Origin: an uncultured Aquimarina sp.
GTDB taxonomy: Bacteria; Bacteroidota; Bacteroidia; Flavobacteriales; Flavobacteriaceae
Direction of reading: 5' to 3'
DNA: 64,000 nt
NCBI GenBank assembly: GCA_947496555.1
Contig: CANMDH010000026.1
Location: 1-64,000, forward strand
The notes beneath the pieces are model-generated. The model made no database searches, had not been told where the DNA came from, and worked only from the letters and a program-made list of their open reading frames with translations. Below, piece by piece: positions 35,340 to 43,945 of this stretch. Positions within the stretch are counted from its first letter, which is position 1. Each line of letters opens with the position of its first letter. The translations under genes were made by a program, and so were the position numbers.

Positions 35340-35678
35340 TTAGTTAATAGCTTGCTTATCTTTTTCGCCAGTTCTGATTCTAAATGTGTTTTGTATATCA
35401 GAAACAAAGATTTTTCCGTCTCCAACTTCACCGGTTTTTGCAGCTTCAATAATTGTTTGAACAGTTTTTTCTTCGAATTCTTCAGATACAACTATAGATA
35501 AATATCTACGTTGTATATCTGTGGTACTGTAAGAAATACCTCGGTATACCTGCCCTTTTTTTTCGTTTCCTACTCCCGTGACATCCCAGTAGGTAAAAAA
35601 ATTAACTTCAATCTCATGCAATGCATCTTTTACTGCTTTAAATTTAGACTTACGTATGATAGCTTCAATTTTTTTCAT
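35340..35678 (-). CDS. P-II family nitrogen-regulatory protein
   Basis: The start at 35678 (MKKIEAIIRKSKF) gives the usual 112 residues; an upstream ATG at 35708 would overlap crcB. The T-loop region is present as GNEKKGQVYRGISYSTTD, with the uridylylation-type Tyr in YRG. The C-terminal GKIFVSDIQNTFRIRTGEKD matches GlnK/GlnB. The trimer senses ATP/ADP and 2-oxoglutarate and normally gates AmtB. No amtB is in the window. It lies 20 bases after crcB. Confidence 0.9.
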   Translation of the reverse strand: MKKIEAIIRKSKFKAVKDALHEIEVNFFTYWDVTGVGNEKKGQVYRGISYSTTDIQRRYLSIVVSEEFEEKTVQTIIEAAKTGEVGDGKIFVSDIQNTFRIRTGEKDKQAIN

Positions 35679-35697
35679 GGGAGTATTTTTTAGGGAT

Positions 35698-36063
35698 TTA
35701 TTTGACAATAAACATACCTAAAAATACAAAAAGGAATCCAATAACGAATGATCCAATCGTGTAAATGAAGAAGTTCATAAAATCACCAGATTTTAATAAC
35801 ATGTGATTTTCATAAGCAAATGTAGAAAAAGTAGTAAATCCACCACAAAAACCTGTAGCGAGAAAAAGGACAGTATTTTGGGATAATGAATTGTTTTTAA
35901 GCGCAAGACCTAAAATAATACCAATAAATAGGCTCCCCAGGACATTGGCGGTAAAAGTTCCGTATGGAATACCTGTGGCAGCACTATTGAGATATTTACT
36001 AATAAGATAACGAGCGATACTTCCTGTTCCTCCTCCAATAAATACTAGTAGTATTTGCTTCAT
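35698..36063 (-). CDS. crcB: Fluoride efflux channel CrcB/FluC
   Basis: The 121-residue protein has four membrane segments and the family signatures GGGTGSIARYLISKY, GTFTANVLGSLFIGI and GFCGGFTTFSTFAYEN. It forms dual-topology dimers that expel fluoride. No fluoride riboswitch is recognisable in the 60 bases upstream, which hold only the terminator of the preceding gene. It is followed closely by the P-II gene. Confidence 0.93.
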   Translation of the reverse strand: MKQILLVFIGGGTGSIARYLISKYLNSAATGIPYGTFTANVLGSLFIGIILGLALKNNSLSQNTVLFLATGFCGGFTTFSTFAYENHMLLKSGDFMNFFIYTIGSFVIGFLFVFLGMFIVK

Positions 36064-36077
36064 TATTTATAATTTAA

Positions 36078-36114
36078 AAACTGCATTTTGACAAGTTAGA
36101 TCAAAATGCAGTTT
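36078..36114 (-). terminator. Terminator between the SRPBCC gene and crcB
   Basis: AAACTGCATTTTGA pairs with TCAAAATGCAGTTT over 14 bp, with a 9-base loop. On the minus strand it is followed by TTAAA just before crcB. Confidence 0.85.
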
Positions 36115-36125
36115 ATCGGATATCA

Positions 36126-37160
36126 TTATTTTATAGGGACATAAATTTCTGTAACCCACTCTGCCGGATTTGGTTGTAATGTTGGTTCGACTCTATATAC
36201 CTCAAAGGCAGGAGATTTCTCGTCAAGTTCTAACCCATTATCGGTGATGTATTTGTATCCAGCTTCCCAAGCTTCTTTGAGATTAGTATAATCTCCTTTC
36301 AAAGTAGTTTTTACTACTTTTTGTTTGGGTAAGAAGTCACAAAGGATATCACTATCCTTAGGAGTAACTACTTTATCTCTTGTGGGGATAGCTGTAGAGA
36401 AAATCGCTGTTCCCTGTTCTTCACTGAAGTTATTGTATATTGTAAATGGCATTCCTGTTTGTGGTAAATTATTTTGCCTCATATACGAATTAACAACGGG
36501 TAGCATCTGGGCCATTTTTTCTGAAATTTCCGCAATAGAAGATGCGGTAGCAGTATACATATAAAAACCACCTTCATGCTCGGTTACACCATCAACATTA
36601 ATGGTATATTTCGTCATTGCTTCCTTGGTGTAGTTATCAAGTTTTTCCAATCCTCTTTGATACATCGGTCTTAGCATTTGAGAGATTGTACTATCCTGAG
36701 TAGCCCAAAATGCTTTTTCCATAAAAGATTGCTTTCCTTTCATTCCCCAGGTAACTTTAGTTTTCTTTCCTTCAACCTTTTCAAATTTCCAATAGATATC
36801 ACTTTCACTTTCTCCCATAGGGGTTATAAAGGTGATTTTTTGATCTATACTGGTAAATGGAACGGCTTTCTCCGTTTTCATTTTTCTATCCCCTTGGACT
36901 TCGCTTTTCCAGCTGTAAGAGGCTCCTTCGCCACTTGTTTGAGACGGATACTCCATAATTAGATCATCAGACTCGTCCATCCACGGTCCCCATTTTTCCC
37001 AGGTTTTATATTCATTAATAGTATTAAATAATAACTCATCAGGAGCTTCAATCACTCTACTTTCTTCCACCTGAAATTCGCCATCGATTGTAGCTACATA
37101 CACAGCCCCTCCAATTACCACTAATAATAATAGAAAAAATAAATACTTGATTATTTTCAT
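36126..37160 (-). CDS. Membrane-anchored SRPBCC plus GyrI-like effector-binding domain protein
   Basis: The 344-residue protein starts with one membrane anchor (YLFFLLLLVVIGGAVYVA). An SRPBCC/polyketide-cyclase-like domain follows (about 30-175; RVIEAPDELLFNTINEYKTWEKWGPW). The C-terminal GyrI-like/effector-binding domain (about 190-344) ends VYRVEPTLQPNPAEWVTEIYVPIK. The same pairing is frequent in Flavobacteria, annotated as SRPBCC family. It probably binds a small hydrophobic ligand at the membrane; no enzyme activity can be inferred. Confidence 0.82.
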   Translation of the reverse strand: MKIIKYLFFLLLLVVIGGAVYVATIDGEFQVEESRVIEAPDELLFNTINEYKTWEKWGPWMDESDDLIMEYPSQTSGEGASYSWKSEVQGDRKMKTEKAVPFTSIDQKITFITPMGESESDIYWKFEKVEGKKTKVTWGMKGKQSFMEKAFWATQDSTISQMLRPMYQRGLEKLDNYTKEAMTKYTINVDGVTEHEGGFYMYTATASSIAEISEKMAQMLPVVNSYMRQNNLPQTGMPFTIYNNFSEEQGTAIFSTAIPTRDKVVTPKDSDILCDFLPKQKVVKTTLKGDYTNLKEAWEAGYKYITDNGLELDEKSPAFEVYRVEPTLQPNPAEWVTEIYVPIK

Positions 37161-37202
37161 GTTAGTTAGTTTAGATTGTTTGATCAGCTAATATAACTAA
37201 TT

Positions 37203-37230
37203 TTTGCGTCCTATTATTTTATTACATTTG
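37203..37230 (+). promoter_or_regulatory. Bacteroidota-type promoter before the M49 peptidase gene
   Basis: TTTG at 37203-37206 and TACATTTG at 37223-37230 match the TTTG / TAnnTTTG consensus. The 16-base spacer is slightly short. The start codon is 22 bases downstream. Confidence 0.6.
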
Positions 37231-37252
37231 CCGAAACAATTAACTATTCAAT

Positions 37253-39298
37253 ATGAAACTCAATAAAATATTACTTTTTATAGGTGTGGTTATTACAATG
37301 ATCGCCTGTAAAAAAGATCCAAATGTTCAGGATCAGATAACTCAACAAAACCAAGAGGTTGCCGAAGAAAAATTTGATCATGTTGTAGAGCAATTTGCTG
37401 ATTTAAAAATTTTAAGATATCAAATACCCGGATGGGATAATCTTACTTTAAAAGAACAAAAACTGGTATATTATCTTACCCAAGCGGGTTTAAGTGGTAG
37501 AGATATCATGTGGGATCAAAATTATCGCCATAACCTTACCATTCGCAAAGCATTAGAAAAAATTTATACTTCGTATGAAGATGATAGAAATTCTAAGGAT
37601 TGGAAAGCTTTTGAAACGTATGTAAAGCGTGTGTGGTTTTCGAATGGGATTCATCACCATTATAGTAATGACAAGATCAAACCAGAGTTTAGTAAAGATT
37701 ATTTCAGCTCTCTTTTAGCGGCCACAGGTACTGAAGTAGCAAAAGAAGTGTACGAGGTAATTTTTAATGATCAAGATGCTAAAAAGGTAAACCAAGCCAA
37801 AGGAATTGATAACGTGGCGTTATCTGCGGTTAATTTTTATGGTCCAGGAGTAACCAATGCCGATGTTGAATCATTTTACGGAAAAATGAAATCTCCTAAT
37901 CCAGATAAACCTCTATCATATGGTTTAAATTCTCAGTTGGTAAAAGAAGATGGAGGACTTAAAGAGAGAGTGTATAAATCTGGTGGATTATATGGATCTG
38001 CCATTGATGAAATCATCAAATGGCTTGAAAAAGCAAAAGAAGTGGCAGAGAACAAAGCACAAGGCGATGCTCTTGGATTACTTATAGAGTATTACAAAAC
38101 AGGTGATCTGCAAACGTGGGATGATTATAACGTAGCCTGGACGGCCGCTACCGAAGGAAATATTGATTATATAAATAGTTTTATTGAGGTATACAACGAT
38201 CCATTAGGGTATAGAGGTTCTTATGAGACTATTGTACAGATTAAAGATTTTGATATGTCTAAAAAGATGGCTGTATTATCTGAAAATGCGCAATGGTTTG
38301 AGGATAAGTCACCATTGATGGATGAGCACAAGAAAAAGAACGTAGTAGGAGTATCTTATAAGGTAGTAGCAGTAGCAGGAGAAGCTGGTGATGCTTCGCC
38401 AAGCACACCTATTGGGGTAAATCTTCCTAATGCAAACTGGATTAGAGCTGCTGTAGGCTCTAAATCGGTTTCTCTTGGTAATATTATCGGGGCTTATAAC
38501 AATGCCGGAGGATCGGGTCGTTTAAAAGAGTTTGTTCACGATCAGGAAGAGTTTGAGCTAGAAGAAGAATATGGGCAATTAGGAGACAAGCTGCATACCG
38601 CATTGCATGAAGTAGTGGGTCATGCGTCAGGACAATTGAATCCCGGAGTAGGAGAGACCAAAGAAACATTGAAGAACTATGCTTCCACTATGGAAGAAGG
38701 GCGTGCTGATTTGGTAGGATTATATTATCTAATGGATCCGAAATTGCAAGAACTTGGTTTGGTAGAAGACTGGGAGAAAGTTGGTAAAGCGGCTTATGAC
38801 GGATATATTAGAAATGGATTAATGACACAGTTGATTCGTCTAAACCTTGGTGATGATGTAGAAGAAGCGCATATGCGAAACAGACAATGGGTGAGTGCCT
38901 GGGCTTTTGAACAAGGTGAAAAAGATAATGTAATCGAAAAGGTAACTAGAGAAGGAAAAACGTACTACAATATCAATGACTACAAAAAACTACGTGATAT
39001 TTTTGGGCAATTGTTACGCGAGACACAACGTATCAAATCTGAAGGAGATTATAAAGCCGCTGAAGCTTTGGTAGAAGGATACGGAGTAAAAGTAGACCAA
39101 GCAATACATGCTGAAGTATTAAAACGTAATGAGCAATTTACATCTGCGCCGTATAGTGGTTTTGTGAACCCTGTTTTGGTACCAGAGATGGATGAAAATG
39201 GTGAGATTGCCAAAATTAATGTAACACAACCAAAGGATTTTGCTACTCAGATGTTGGAGTATAGTAAGGAGTATAATTTCTTGCCAGAGGTGAATTAG
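37253..39298 (+). CDS. Dipeptidyl-peptidase III-like (M49 family) lipoprotein
   Basis: The 681-residue protein has a lipoprotein signal (TMIACKK). The zinc motif is HEVVGH in ALHEVVGHASGQL, with the third ligand in MEEGRADLVGLYYL about 50 residues later, as in peptidase family M49. The upstream IGVNLPNANWIRAAVGSKSVSLGNI segment is typical of the family. It cleaves dipeptides from peptide N-termini, here probably in the periplasm. It is monocistronic and ends at a 19-bp hairpin. Confidence 0.9.
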   Translation: MKLNKILLFIGVVITMIACKKDPNVQDQITQQNQEVAEEKFDHVVEQFADLKILRYQIPGWDNLTLKEQKLVYYLTQAGLSGRDIMWDQNYRHNLTIRKALEKIYTSYEDDRNSKDWKAFETYVKRVWFSNGIHHHYSNDKIKPEFSKDYFSSLLAATGTEVAKEVYEVIFNDQDAKKVNQAKGIDNVALSAVNFYGPGVTNADVESFYGKMKSPNPDKPLSYGLNSQLVKEDGGLKERVYKSGGLYGSAIDEIIKWLEKAKEVAENKAQGDALGLLIEYYKTGDLQTWDDYNVAWTAATEGNIDYINSFIEVYNDPLGYRGSYETIVQIKDFDMSKKMAVLSENAQWFEDKSPLMDEHKKKNVVGVSYKVVAVAGEAGDASPSTPIGVNLPNANWIRAAVGSKSVSLGNIIGAYNNAGGSGRLKEFVHDQEEFELEEEYGQLGDKLHTALHEVVGHASGQLNPGVGETKETLKNYASTMEEGRADLVGLYYLMDPKLQELGLVEDWEKVGKAAYDGYIRNGLMTQLIRLNLGDDVEEAHMRNRQWVSAWAFEQGEKDNVIEKVTREGKTYYNINDYKKLRDIFGQLLRETQRIKSEGDYKAAEALVEGYGVKVDQAIHAEVLKRNEQFTSAPYSGFVNPVLVPEMDENGEIAKINVTQPKDFATQMLEYSKEYNFLPEVN

Positions 39299-39305
39299 AT
39301 TGATA

Positions 39306-39351
39306 ATGACTAGTCCTAAATAATCTGTATCAATTATTTAGGACTAGTCAT
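39306..39351. terminator. Perfect 19-bp hairpin between convergent genes
   Basis: ATGACTAGTCCTAAATAAT (39306-39324) pairs exactly with 39333-39351 around an 8-base loop. It lies between the M49 gene and the convergent outer-membrane protein gene. T tracts are weak, but length and position support a bidirectional terminator. Confidence 0.7.
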
Positions 39352-39364
39352 AACATAAAGTATG

Positions 39365-40471
39365 TCACTTTAAAACTGTTTTCTCTTCTCCTGTTAAGAA
39401 CCCCCAATTGATTCCTAATAGGGAAATCAAATTATCATTGTCTCCAAAGTTTTTCCCAAAAGAACCGGTTAGAGATATTTTGTCATTTATTTTGTATTTT
39501 AAAACTCCATTGGATCTATAAGTGTCTTCACTGTCAGCAATTCGATAAAGATATTCATAGGATAGAGATAATTTTTTATACTCAAATTCTAACTTACCAC
39601 CAACATCATAAAAATCTTGTCTTATGTATTCATCATTCACTATGGCAGTACCATCCCTTAGATACCTTCCCGTTGCATAAATGTTAAGATAAGTATTTTC
39701 ATTATTTTTATATGAATAATTGGCAGTTAGCCAAGCTCCGAACCTTCCAAATCTGTTTGAAGAGAAATCATTTTCAGTAAAAAAAGAATTATAGGCTATT
39801 GCGCCATCAAGAGCAAACAAAAGTCGTTTATTTTGAATTTCGGATAACTTAGATATAGAGTCTATATTATCTAGAGCATTTAAATATTCTTGAAGTTTTT
39901 GATCATATTCTTTTTTTGCTTTTTGTTGATCTTCGGCCTCTAAATCAAGAATCGGCATCCCTTCATTAATTGCCTTTAGATTCTTAACAGCTTTATCGTA
40001 TTCTTTTTTTACAAATTTTGAATCTTCTTTATGTCGAATTGATATTATATTCGCTCTTATTCCAATAGAGATATTACTAATTTCTTGATTAGTTATACTA
40101 TCAGGGGTATTGATAAATGCCATAGAAATAGAGAACATTTTAAGGCCATTAAAATAATTTTGGTTGTAATTTTTGTCATACCCCAGATATTTTAAGGCGG
40201 TCATTTCTTTGTTTTTAAAGAACCAAAAAGGAGTAAACTCTACTGCATAGTTCTTAGGCAATTCGGTATTGTTTTCTAATGAATTAATTAAACTTAGCGC
40301 AAATGCTTTGGTAGAGTTAGGTCGTTCTATAGAAGAAGGAGCTTTATCCAGTAGCATAAAAGCTGGTGAATTTGGAGTTTCTATGTTTTCTATAGTTAAA
40401 GAACCCTCCTTTTGTGTGTATATATTTGTGCAACTAAACACTACTATGATTATTAATAGTAACTTTTTCAT
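39365..40471 (-). CDS. Outer-membrane beta-barrel protein of the 39-45 kb cluster
   Basis: The 368-residue protein has a signal peptide ending NIYTQ. The early region contains FWFFKNKEMTALKYLGY. A Lys/Glu-rich coiled-coil insert of about 60 residues (KKEYDKAVKNLKAINEG and QQKAKKEYDQKLQEYLNAL) follows. The C-terminal half has alternating barrel strands (GKLEFEYKKLSLSYEYLY, then KISLTGSFGKNFG). The start overlaps the end of the upstream gene by 4 bases, so the two are an operon. It may be a surface component of the cluster; I do not recognise the family. Confidence 0.7.
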   Translation of the reverse strand: MKKLLLIIIVVFSCTNIYTQKEGSLTIENIETPNSPAFMLLDKAPSSIERPNSTKAFALSLINSLENNTELPKNYAVEFTPFWFFKNKEMTALKYLGYDKNYNQNYFNGLKMFSISMAFINTPDSITNQEISNISIGIRANIISIRHKEDSKFVKKEYDKAVKNLKAINEGMPILDLEAEDQQKAKKEYDQKLQEYLNALDNIDSISKLSEIQNKRLLFALDGAIAYNSFFTENDFSSNRFGRFGAWLTANYSYKNNENTYLNIYATGRYLRDGTAIVNDEYIRQDFYDVGGKLEFEYKKLSLSYEYLYRIADSEDTYRSNGVLKYKINDKISLTGSFGKNFGDNDNLISLLGINWGFLTGEEKTVLK

Positions 40472-40866
40472 ATTAATTTGATTGGTTTGGTTATAACTAC
40501 AATTTTACCATTTGAGGAAGATGTAATATCATCAGTATCGTGATTGTAACTTTGATCTCCTAAAAGTCCTCCTTTTAGATTGTATCTTGCTACAATATTG
40601 TTTTTTTGTTCATCCCATAAATTCTCACCTATGGTTGAAAAATCAATTATCGTTCGTATTACCAAATAGCTGTCTCTTAAATCAATAGCTTTACCAACTA
40701 AGAAAGACCTAATGTTTCCATTGTTAGTTGAGGATTCTTTAATTTGGGACCATTGTCCGCCAGATCTAGCTAGGTAAACTACGGTATATGCGATTCCTAC
40801 CGTACCAATTTTGACTGCACAACTTATTTGATTTATATCGTTTCCGATTTCATAAACTCTTTTCAT
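40468..40866 (-). CDS. Hypothetical protein of the 39-45 kb cluster, 132 residues
   Basis: No family is recognised. The protein starts MKRVYEIGNDINQISCAVKIG and is rich in beta-type sequence (GIAYTVVYLARSGGQWSQI, then SYLVIRTIIDFSTIGE). It has no signal peptide. A conserved-looking NGKIVVITKP lies at the end. It might be a soluble all-beta protein. It is co-transcribed with, and overlaps, the barrel-protein gene. Confidence 0.55.
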   Translation of the reverse strand: MKRVYEIGNDINQISCAVKIGTVGIAYTVVYLARSGGQWSQIKESSTNNGNIRSFLVGKAIDLRDSYLVIRTIIDFSTIGENLWDEQKNNIVARYNLKGGLLGDQSYNHDTDDITSSSNGKIVVITKPIKLI

Positions 40867-40907
40867 TTTTTTAGTTTTTAATGTTTATTATTGAATTGCG
40901 TGAAGTA

Positions 40908-41240
40908 CTATTCATTTTCATTGTTTTGATGGGCTCCAGGAGCCAGTAACCCTGCTACAGCACCAATTGCAGTAGAGGCAGTGGCAACTAAAATATCAGG
41001 GACTTCAAAGTTTTTATCTGTACTTATGCCAGTTAGTATGATGGCTCCAATACATATTGTAAGTACAATTATTCCTAGAAATAGAACAGCTAATCTGTAA
41101 ATGAATTTATCATTAAATCGTGGTGCGGATTTAAATTTTTTAACGGCTTCTAGGGGATCTGATTTAAATTCTTCTTGAATTTTTGTATCCTTTTCTAGGA
41201 TCGTTTTAAATTGATTAAATGAATGAACTTTATTTTGCAT
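40908..41240 (-). CDS. Small two-helix membrane protein with leader-peptide-like N-terminus
   Basis: The 110-residue protein begins with a charged helical segment, FNQFKTILEKDTKIQEEF, then KSDPLEAVKKF. The SDPxEA pattern recalls the leader-type helices of Nif11/nitrile-hydratase-like peptides and similar short adaptor domains. Two membrane helices follow (about 46-68 and 82-100; LAVLFLGIIVLTICIGAIIL, then ILVATASTAIGAVAGLLA) and a polar tail. The role is unknown. It lies between the response regulator and the hypothetical gene at 40468. Confidence 0.55.
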   Translation of the reverse strand: MQNKVHSFNQFKTILEKDTKIQEEFKSDPLEAVKKFKSAPRFNDKFIYRLAVLFLGIIVLTICIGAIILTGISTDKNFEVPDILVATASTAIGAVAGLLAPGAHQNNENE

Positions 41241-41283
41241 GGCTAAAATGTTTTAACCAAAATTACCTTGTAATCAAGCACAA

Positions 41284-41309
41284 AAAAATACCCGTTTCAG
41301 GGTATTTTT
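41284..41309 (-). terminator. ATACCC-type hairpin 1
   Basis: AAAAATACCC pairs with GGGTATTTTT over 10 bp with a 6-base loop. It lies between the response-regulator gene and the small membrane-protein gene. Two similar hairpins occur at 43898 and 44572. Confidence 0.75.
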
Positions 41310-41333
41310 AATCATATTAGATGCTATAGCCTT

Positions 41334-41960
41334 CTAAAAATCGTACTTTTTTTCGATAGCATATCGTAATAATTCGCCTTTACCTTTTAAGCCAAGTTTA
41401 CGAATGATATTCTTTCGGTGAGTCTCTACGGTGGATACCGAGTTAAATCGAATGGCTGCAATTTCAGAAGAAGTCTTTCCTTGTCCGATAAGTTTTAAAA
41501 TCTCTCGTTCGCTTTTAGAAAGTATCTGTTTTTTCTTTTGTTGTTTTGAGCCCTTGGATAGTAAAGAAGGATCCAATGTTGCGTCGAAATAAGTTTCGCC
41601 TTTTACAACCTTTTGTATGGCAATTAATACCTCTTCTAATGGCGAATTTTTAAGTAGATATCCAGATGCTCCTGCTTCAATCATTTGTCGTACGGCATCT
41701 TCCTGATCAAACATCGAAAATGCAATGATCTTGATATGCGGAAACTCTTTTTTTATAATGTTGGTGGCCGCAATGCCATCAATTTTTGGCATTCTGATAT
41801 CCATTAAAACAACCTTAGGTTGTTTTAGTCGTACAATTTTTAATAATTCTTCTCCATCATTAGCCATACCCACAATACTAATTTCTTCTTCATATTTCAG
41901 AAGTAGATCTATTCCGTCAATTAGAGATTGATGGTCTTCGGCTATGGCTACAGTTATCAT
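41334..41960 (-). CDS. LuxR-family (NarL-type) response regulator
   Basis: The 208-residue protein has a receiver domain (1-120) with phospho-acceptor Asp54 in VVLMDIRMPK and Lys in YLLKNSP. The LuxR/GerE HTH (about 140-205) reads LSKSEREILKLIGQGKTSSEIAAIRFNSVSTVETHRKNIIRKLGL. It is translationally coupled (4-base overlap) to the histidine kinase upstream. It probably regulates the surrounding uncharacterised genes. Confidence 0.95.
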   Translation of the reverse strand: MITVAIAEDHQSLIDGIDLLLKYEEEISIVGMANDGEELLKIVRLKQPKVVLMDIRMPKIDGIAATNIIKKEFPHIKIIAFSMFDQEDAVRQMIEAGASGYLLKNSPLEEVLIAIQKVVKGETYFDATLDPSLLSKGSKQQKKKQILSKSEREILKLIGQGKTSSEIAAIRFNSVSTVETHRKNIIRKLGLKGKGELLRYAIEKKYDF

Positions 41961-43849
41961 ATTGGTATATTAATAATAATGTTAGTTCCTTTTCCTTTGG
42001 TTGAATCAATTTCAAATGTTCCTTCAAGGTGTTCTACCCGTTTTTCGATTGTTGTTAAACCCATTCCTTCTTTTTTTGGTAAAACTTTTGCATCAAACCC
42101 TTTTCCGTTATCTTCAATAATGATGTTTAATAGCGAATCATGATTGGTCAATGAAATATGTATTTCTGAAGCATTGGCATGTTTAATAGTGTTCGTAATC
42201 AATTCTTGAATCATTCTAAAAATAGAAATTTCCAAAGTATTGTCTAGGCGTTCTTCAAGACCATAATCTTGTACTTCGATATGTAATTCTTTACCATTAG
42301 AAACTTTTTTTGCTAACTTTTTTATTGCCGGTAACAATCCTTGATTAGCCATAACACCACTGTTTTTTTCATGGGCAATAGTTCTTACTTTTTGATAGGC
42401 TTCACCCAAAAGACTGTCTGTATGAGTATACAGTTCTTCAATATTTTCGACCCTGGGGTTGTCCCAATTATTTTTCAAATGTTGGAAATGAAGTTTTACT
42501 GTTGCCAGTGTACTACCCAGGTTGTCATGCAGATCATTAGCCAAACGCTGTCGTTCCTTTTCTTGTCCTGCAATCATCGCGTCAATAGCCGTCAGTTCTT
42601 GTTCTTTGAGTAGTTTTTCGGTCTTTTGGATTTCGATCTCTCTTTGTTGTTCTGCAATACGTTGTTTTCGTTTTGTATTTTTTTGAACTAAGAAAGCAAT
42701 AATACTTACTGCAATTAATCCAAAACCAAGGCTTAATGCCATCATTCTGTTTTTTAATACTTCTTTTTCTTTGACCTTAATTTCGGCCTCTTTTTCTGAA
42801 ATATAAGATTCCATTTGAAGGGAATCCAATCGCTTTTTGGTTTGAAAAATCTTAGTGCTATCTGAGAATCGATGATACTGTTTGGCAAAGTAGTATGCAG
42901 AATCATGTCGATTTTCTAAAAAATATATTGAATCTAAATCCCTGCTAATCTTCATCCGACGATAATTATCACGTATTTCTGATGTGTCTTTCCAAGCCTT
43001 ATACAACCATTTTTTGGCTTTACTTCCGTTAGAATCCATTATATATGTGCGAGCTATATTGTATTTACATGTGCCTTGCAAAAAATGCTGTTCGGGGCAA
43101 GAGCAAATTTTCAATGCCAGCTCATAATAAAACCTTGCGGAGTCCTGTAGTTTTTGATGCTCTGCACAAACTATACCTTTATAAATATATGAATTGATAA
43201 GCCTGTTTTTGTTTTTTATGGCTATTGATGAAGCAACATATTTGTTAGCATTAATAATCGCCAAAGAGTCCTTTTTTTTATGATGGTAATAATTTACCAA
43301 ACCATAATAGTAACTGTTTTGATAATACTTATTATTAGACTTATCTATGAATTTTCTATAGTCAGATATCCATTGTTTTGTTTTGTCTTTATAATCATTC
43401 TCTCCTAATAGAGATAATCCCTGCATATAAAGAAAATTAACGTAATATGGGGAATTAATCTCTTTTGATAATTTCAAAGCTTTTTTATAATTCACATAGC
43501 TAGAATCATATATCTTATTTATTTCATAATTGAAACCACGCCAGAGGTTATATTGAAATTGTTGTATTTTTGGGGATTCATAACGCAATGAAGTTTGTAC
43601 TTTATCTAGCCAATACATGCTCGAATCCATTTGGAACTGACGAGCATATATTTTACCCATAAATAAATAAAACTCAATATCTTTTTTATTTTTTATTGAA
43701 GCTTTTTGTAATATTTTTTTTGAATCTTCATATTTTCCTTTTTGAAAAAGAATTTCGGCATGGTTTAAATAATATTCCTTTTCCTGCGCAAGGGATTGAT
43801 ATATAGGAAAAGTAAAAAAGATGAATACTACAAAAAGTAGATAACGCAT
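41957..43849 (-). CDS. TPR-containing sensor histidine kinase (HisKA_3/HPK7 type)
   Basis: The 630-residue protein has an export signal ending SLAQE, and a periplasmic TPR region (about 25-345). One membrane helix (ALSLGFGLIAVSIIAFLVQ) and a coiled coil follow. The dimerisation/phospho-acceptor motif is ANDLHDNLGSTLATVKLHF, and the HATPase domain has ITNTIKHANASEIHI and NGKGFDAKVLPKKEGMGLTTIEKRV. It pairs with the LuxR regulator downstream. Such kinases sense envelope or protein signals through their TPR. Confidence 0.93.
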   Translation of the reverse strand: MRYLLFVVFIFFTFPIYQSLAQEKEYYLNHAEILFQKGKYEDSKKILQKASIKNKKDIEFYLFMGKIYARQFQMDSSMYWLDKVQTSLRYESPKIQQFQYNLWRGFNYEINKIYDSSYVNYKKALKLSKEINSPYYVNFLYMQGLSLLGENDYKDKTKQWISDYRKFIDKSNNKYYQNSYYYGLVNYYHHKKKDSLAIINANKYVASSIAIKNKNRLINSYIYKGIVCAEHQKLQDSARFYYELALKICSCPEQHFLQGTCKYNIARTYIMDSNGSKAKKWLYKAWKDTSEIRDNYRRMKISRDLDSIYFLENRHDSAYYFAKQYHRFSDSTKIFQTKKRLDSLQMESYISEKEAEIKVKEKEVLKNRMMALSLGFGLIAVSIIAFLVQKNTKRKQRIAEQQREIEIQKTEKLLKEQELTAIDAMIAGQEKERQRLANDLHDNLGSTLATVKLHFQHLKNNWDNPRVENIEELYTHTDSLLGEAYQKVRTIAHEKNSGVMANQGLLPAIKKLAKKVSNGKELHIEVQDYGLEERLDNTLEISIFRMIQELITNTIKHANASEIHISLTNHDSLLNIIIEDNGKGFDAKVLPKKEGMGLTTIEKRVEHLEGTFEIDSTKGKGTNIIINIPI

Positions 43850-43897
43850 TGATGTAAAATTAATTGATATGCAAAGTGGGGTATTTAAAGATAAAAA

Positions 43898-43921
43898 AAA
43901 ATACCCGCAACAAGGTATTTT
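43898..43921 (-). terminator. ATACCC-type hairpin 2
   Basis: AAAATACC pairs with GGTATTTT around CGCAACAA. It lies between the gene at 43946 and the histidine kinase gene, and may be an attenuator within the cluster. Confidence 0.6.
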
Positions 43922-43945
43922 TTAGTTTTTGTAGCGTAAATTAAT

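Noticed and set aside
36064-36125. Possible fluoride riboswitch before crcB
   Set aside because: The only structure is a 14-bp terminator hairpin of the preceding gene; the conserved crcB-motif pseudoknot sequence is not visible.
6660-39330. Similarity between TGATAATGACTA..CTCTAAATAAT at 6669 and TGATAATGACTAGTCCTAAATAAT at 39301
   Set aside because: The match is short, A/T rich and only one copy forms a hairpin; likely convergence of A/T-rich 3' flanks.
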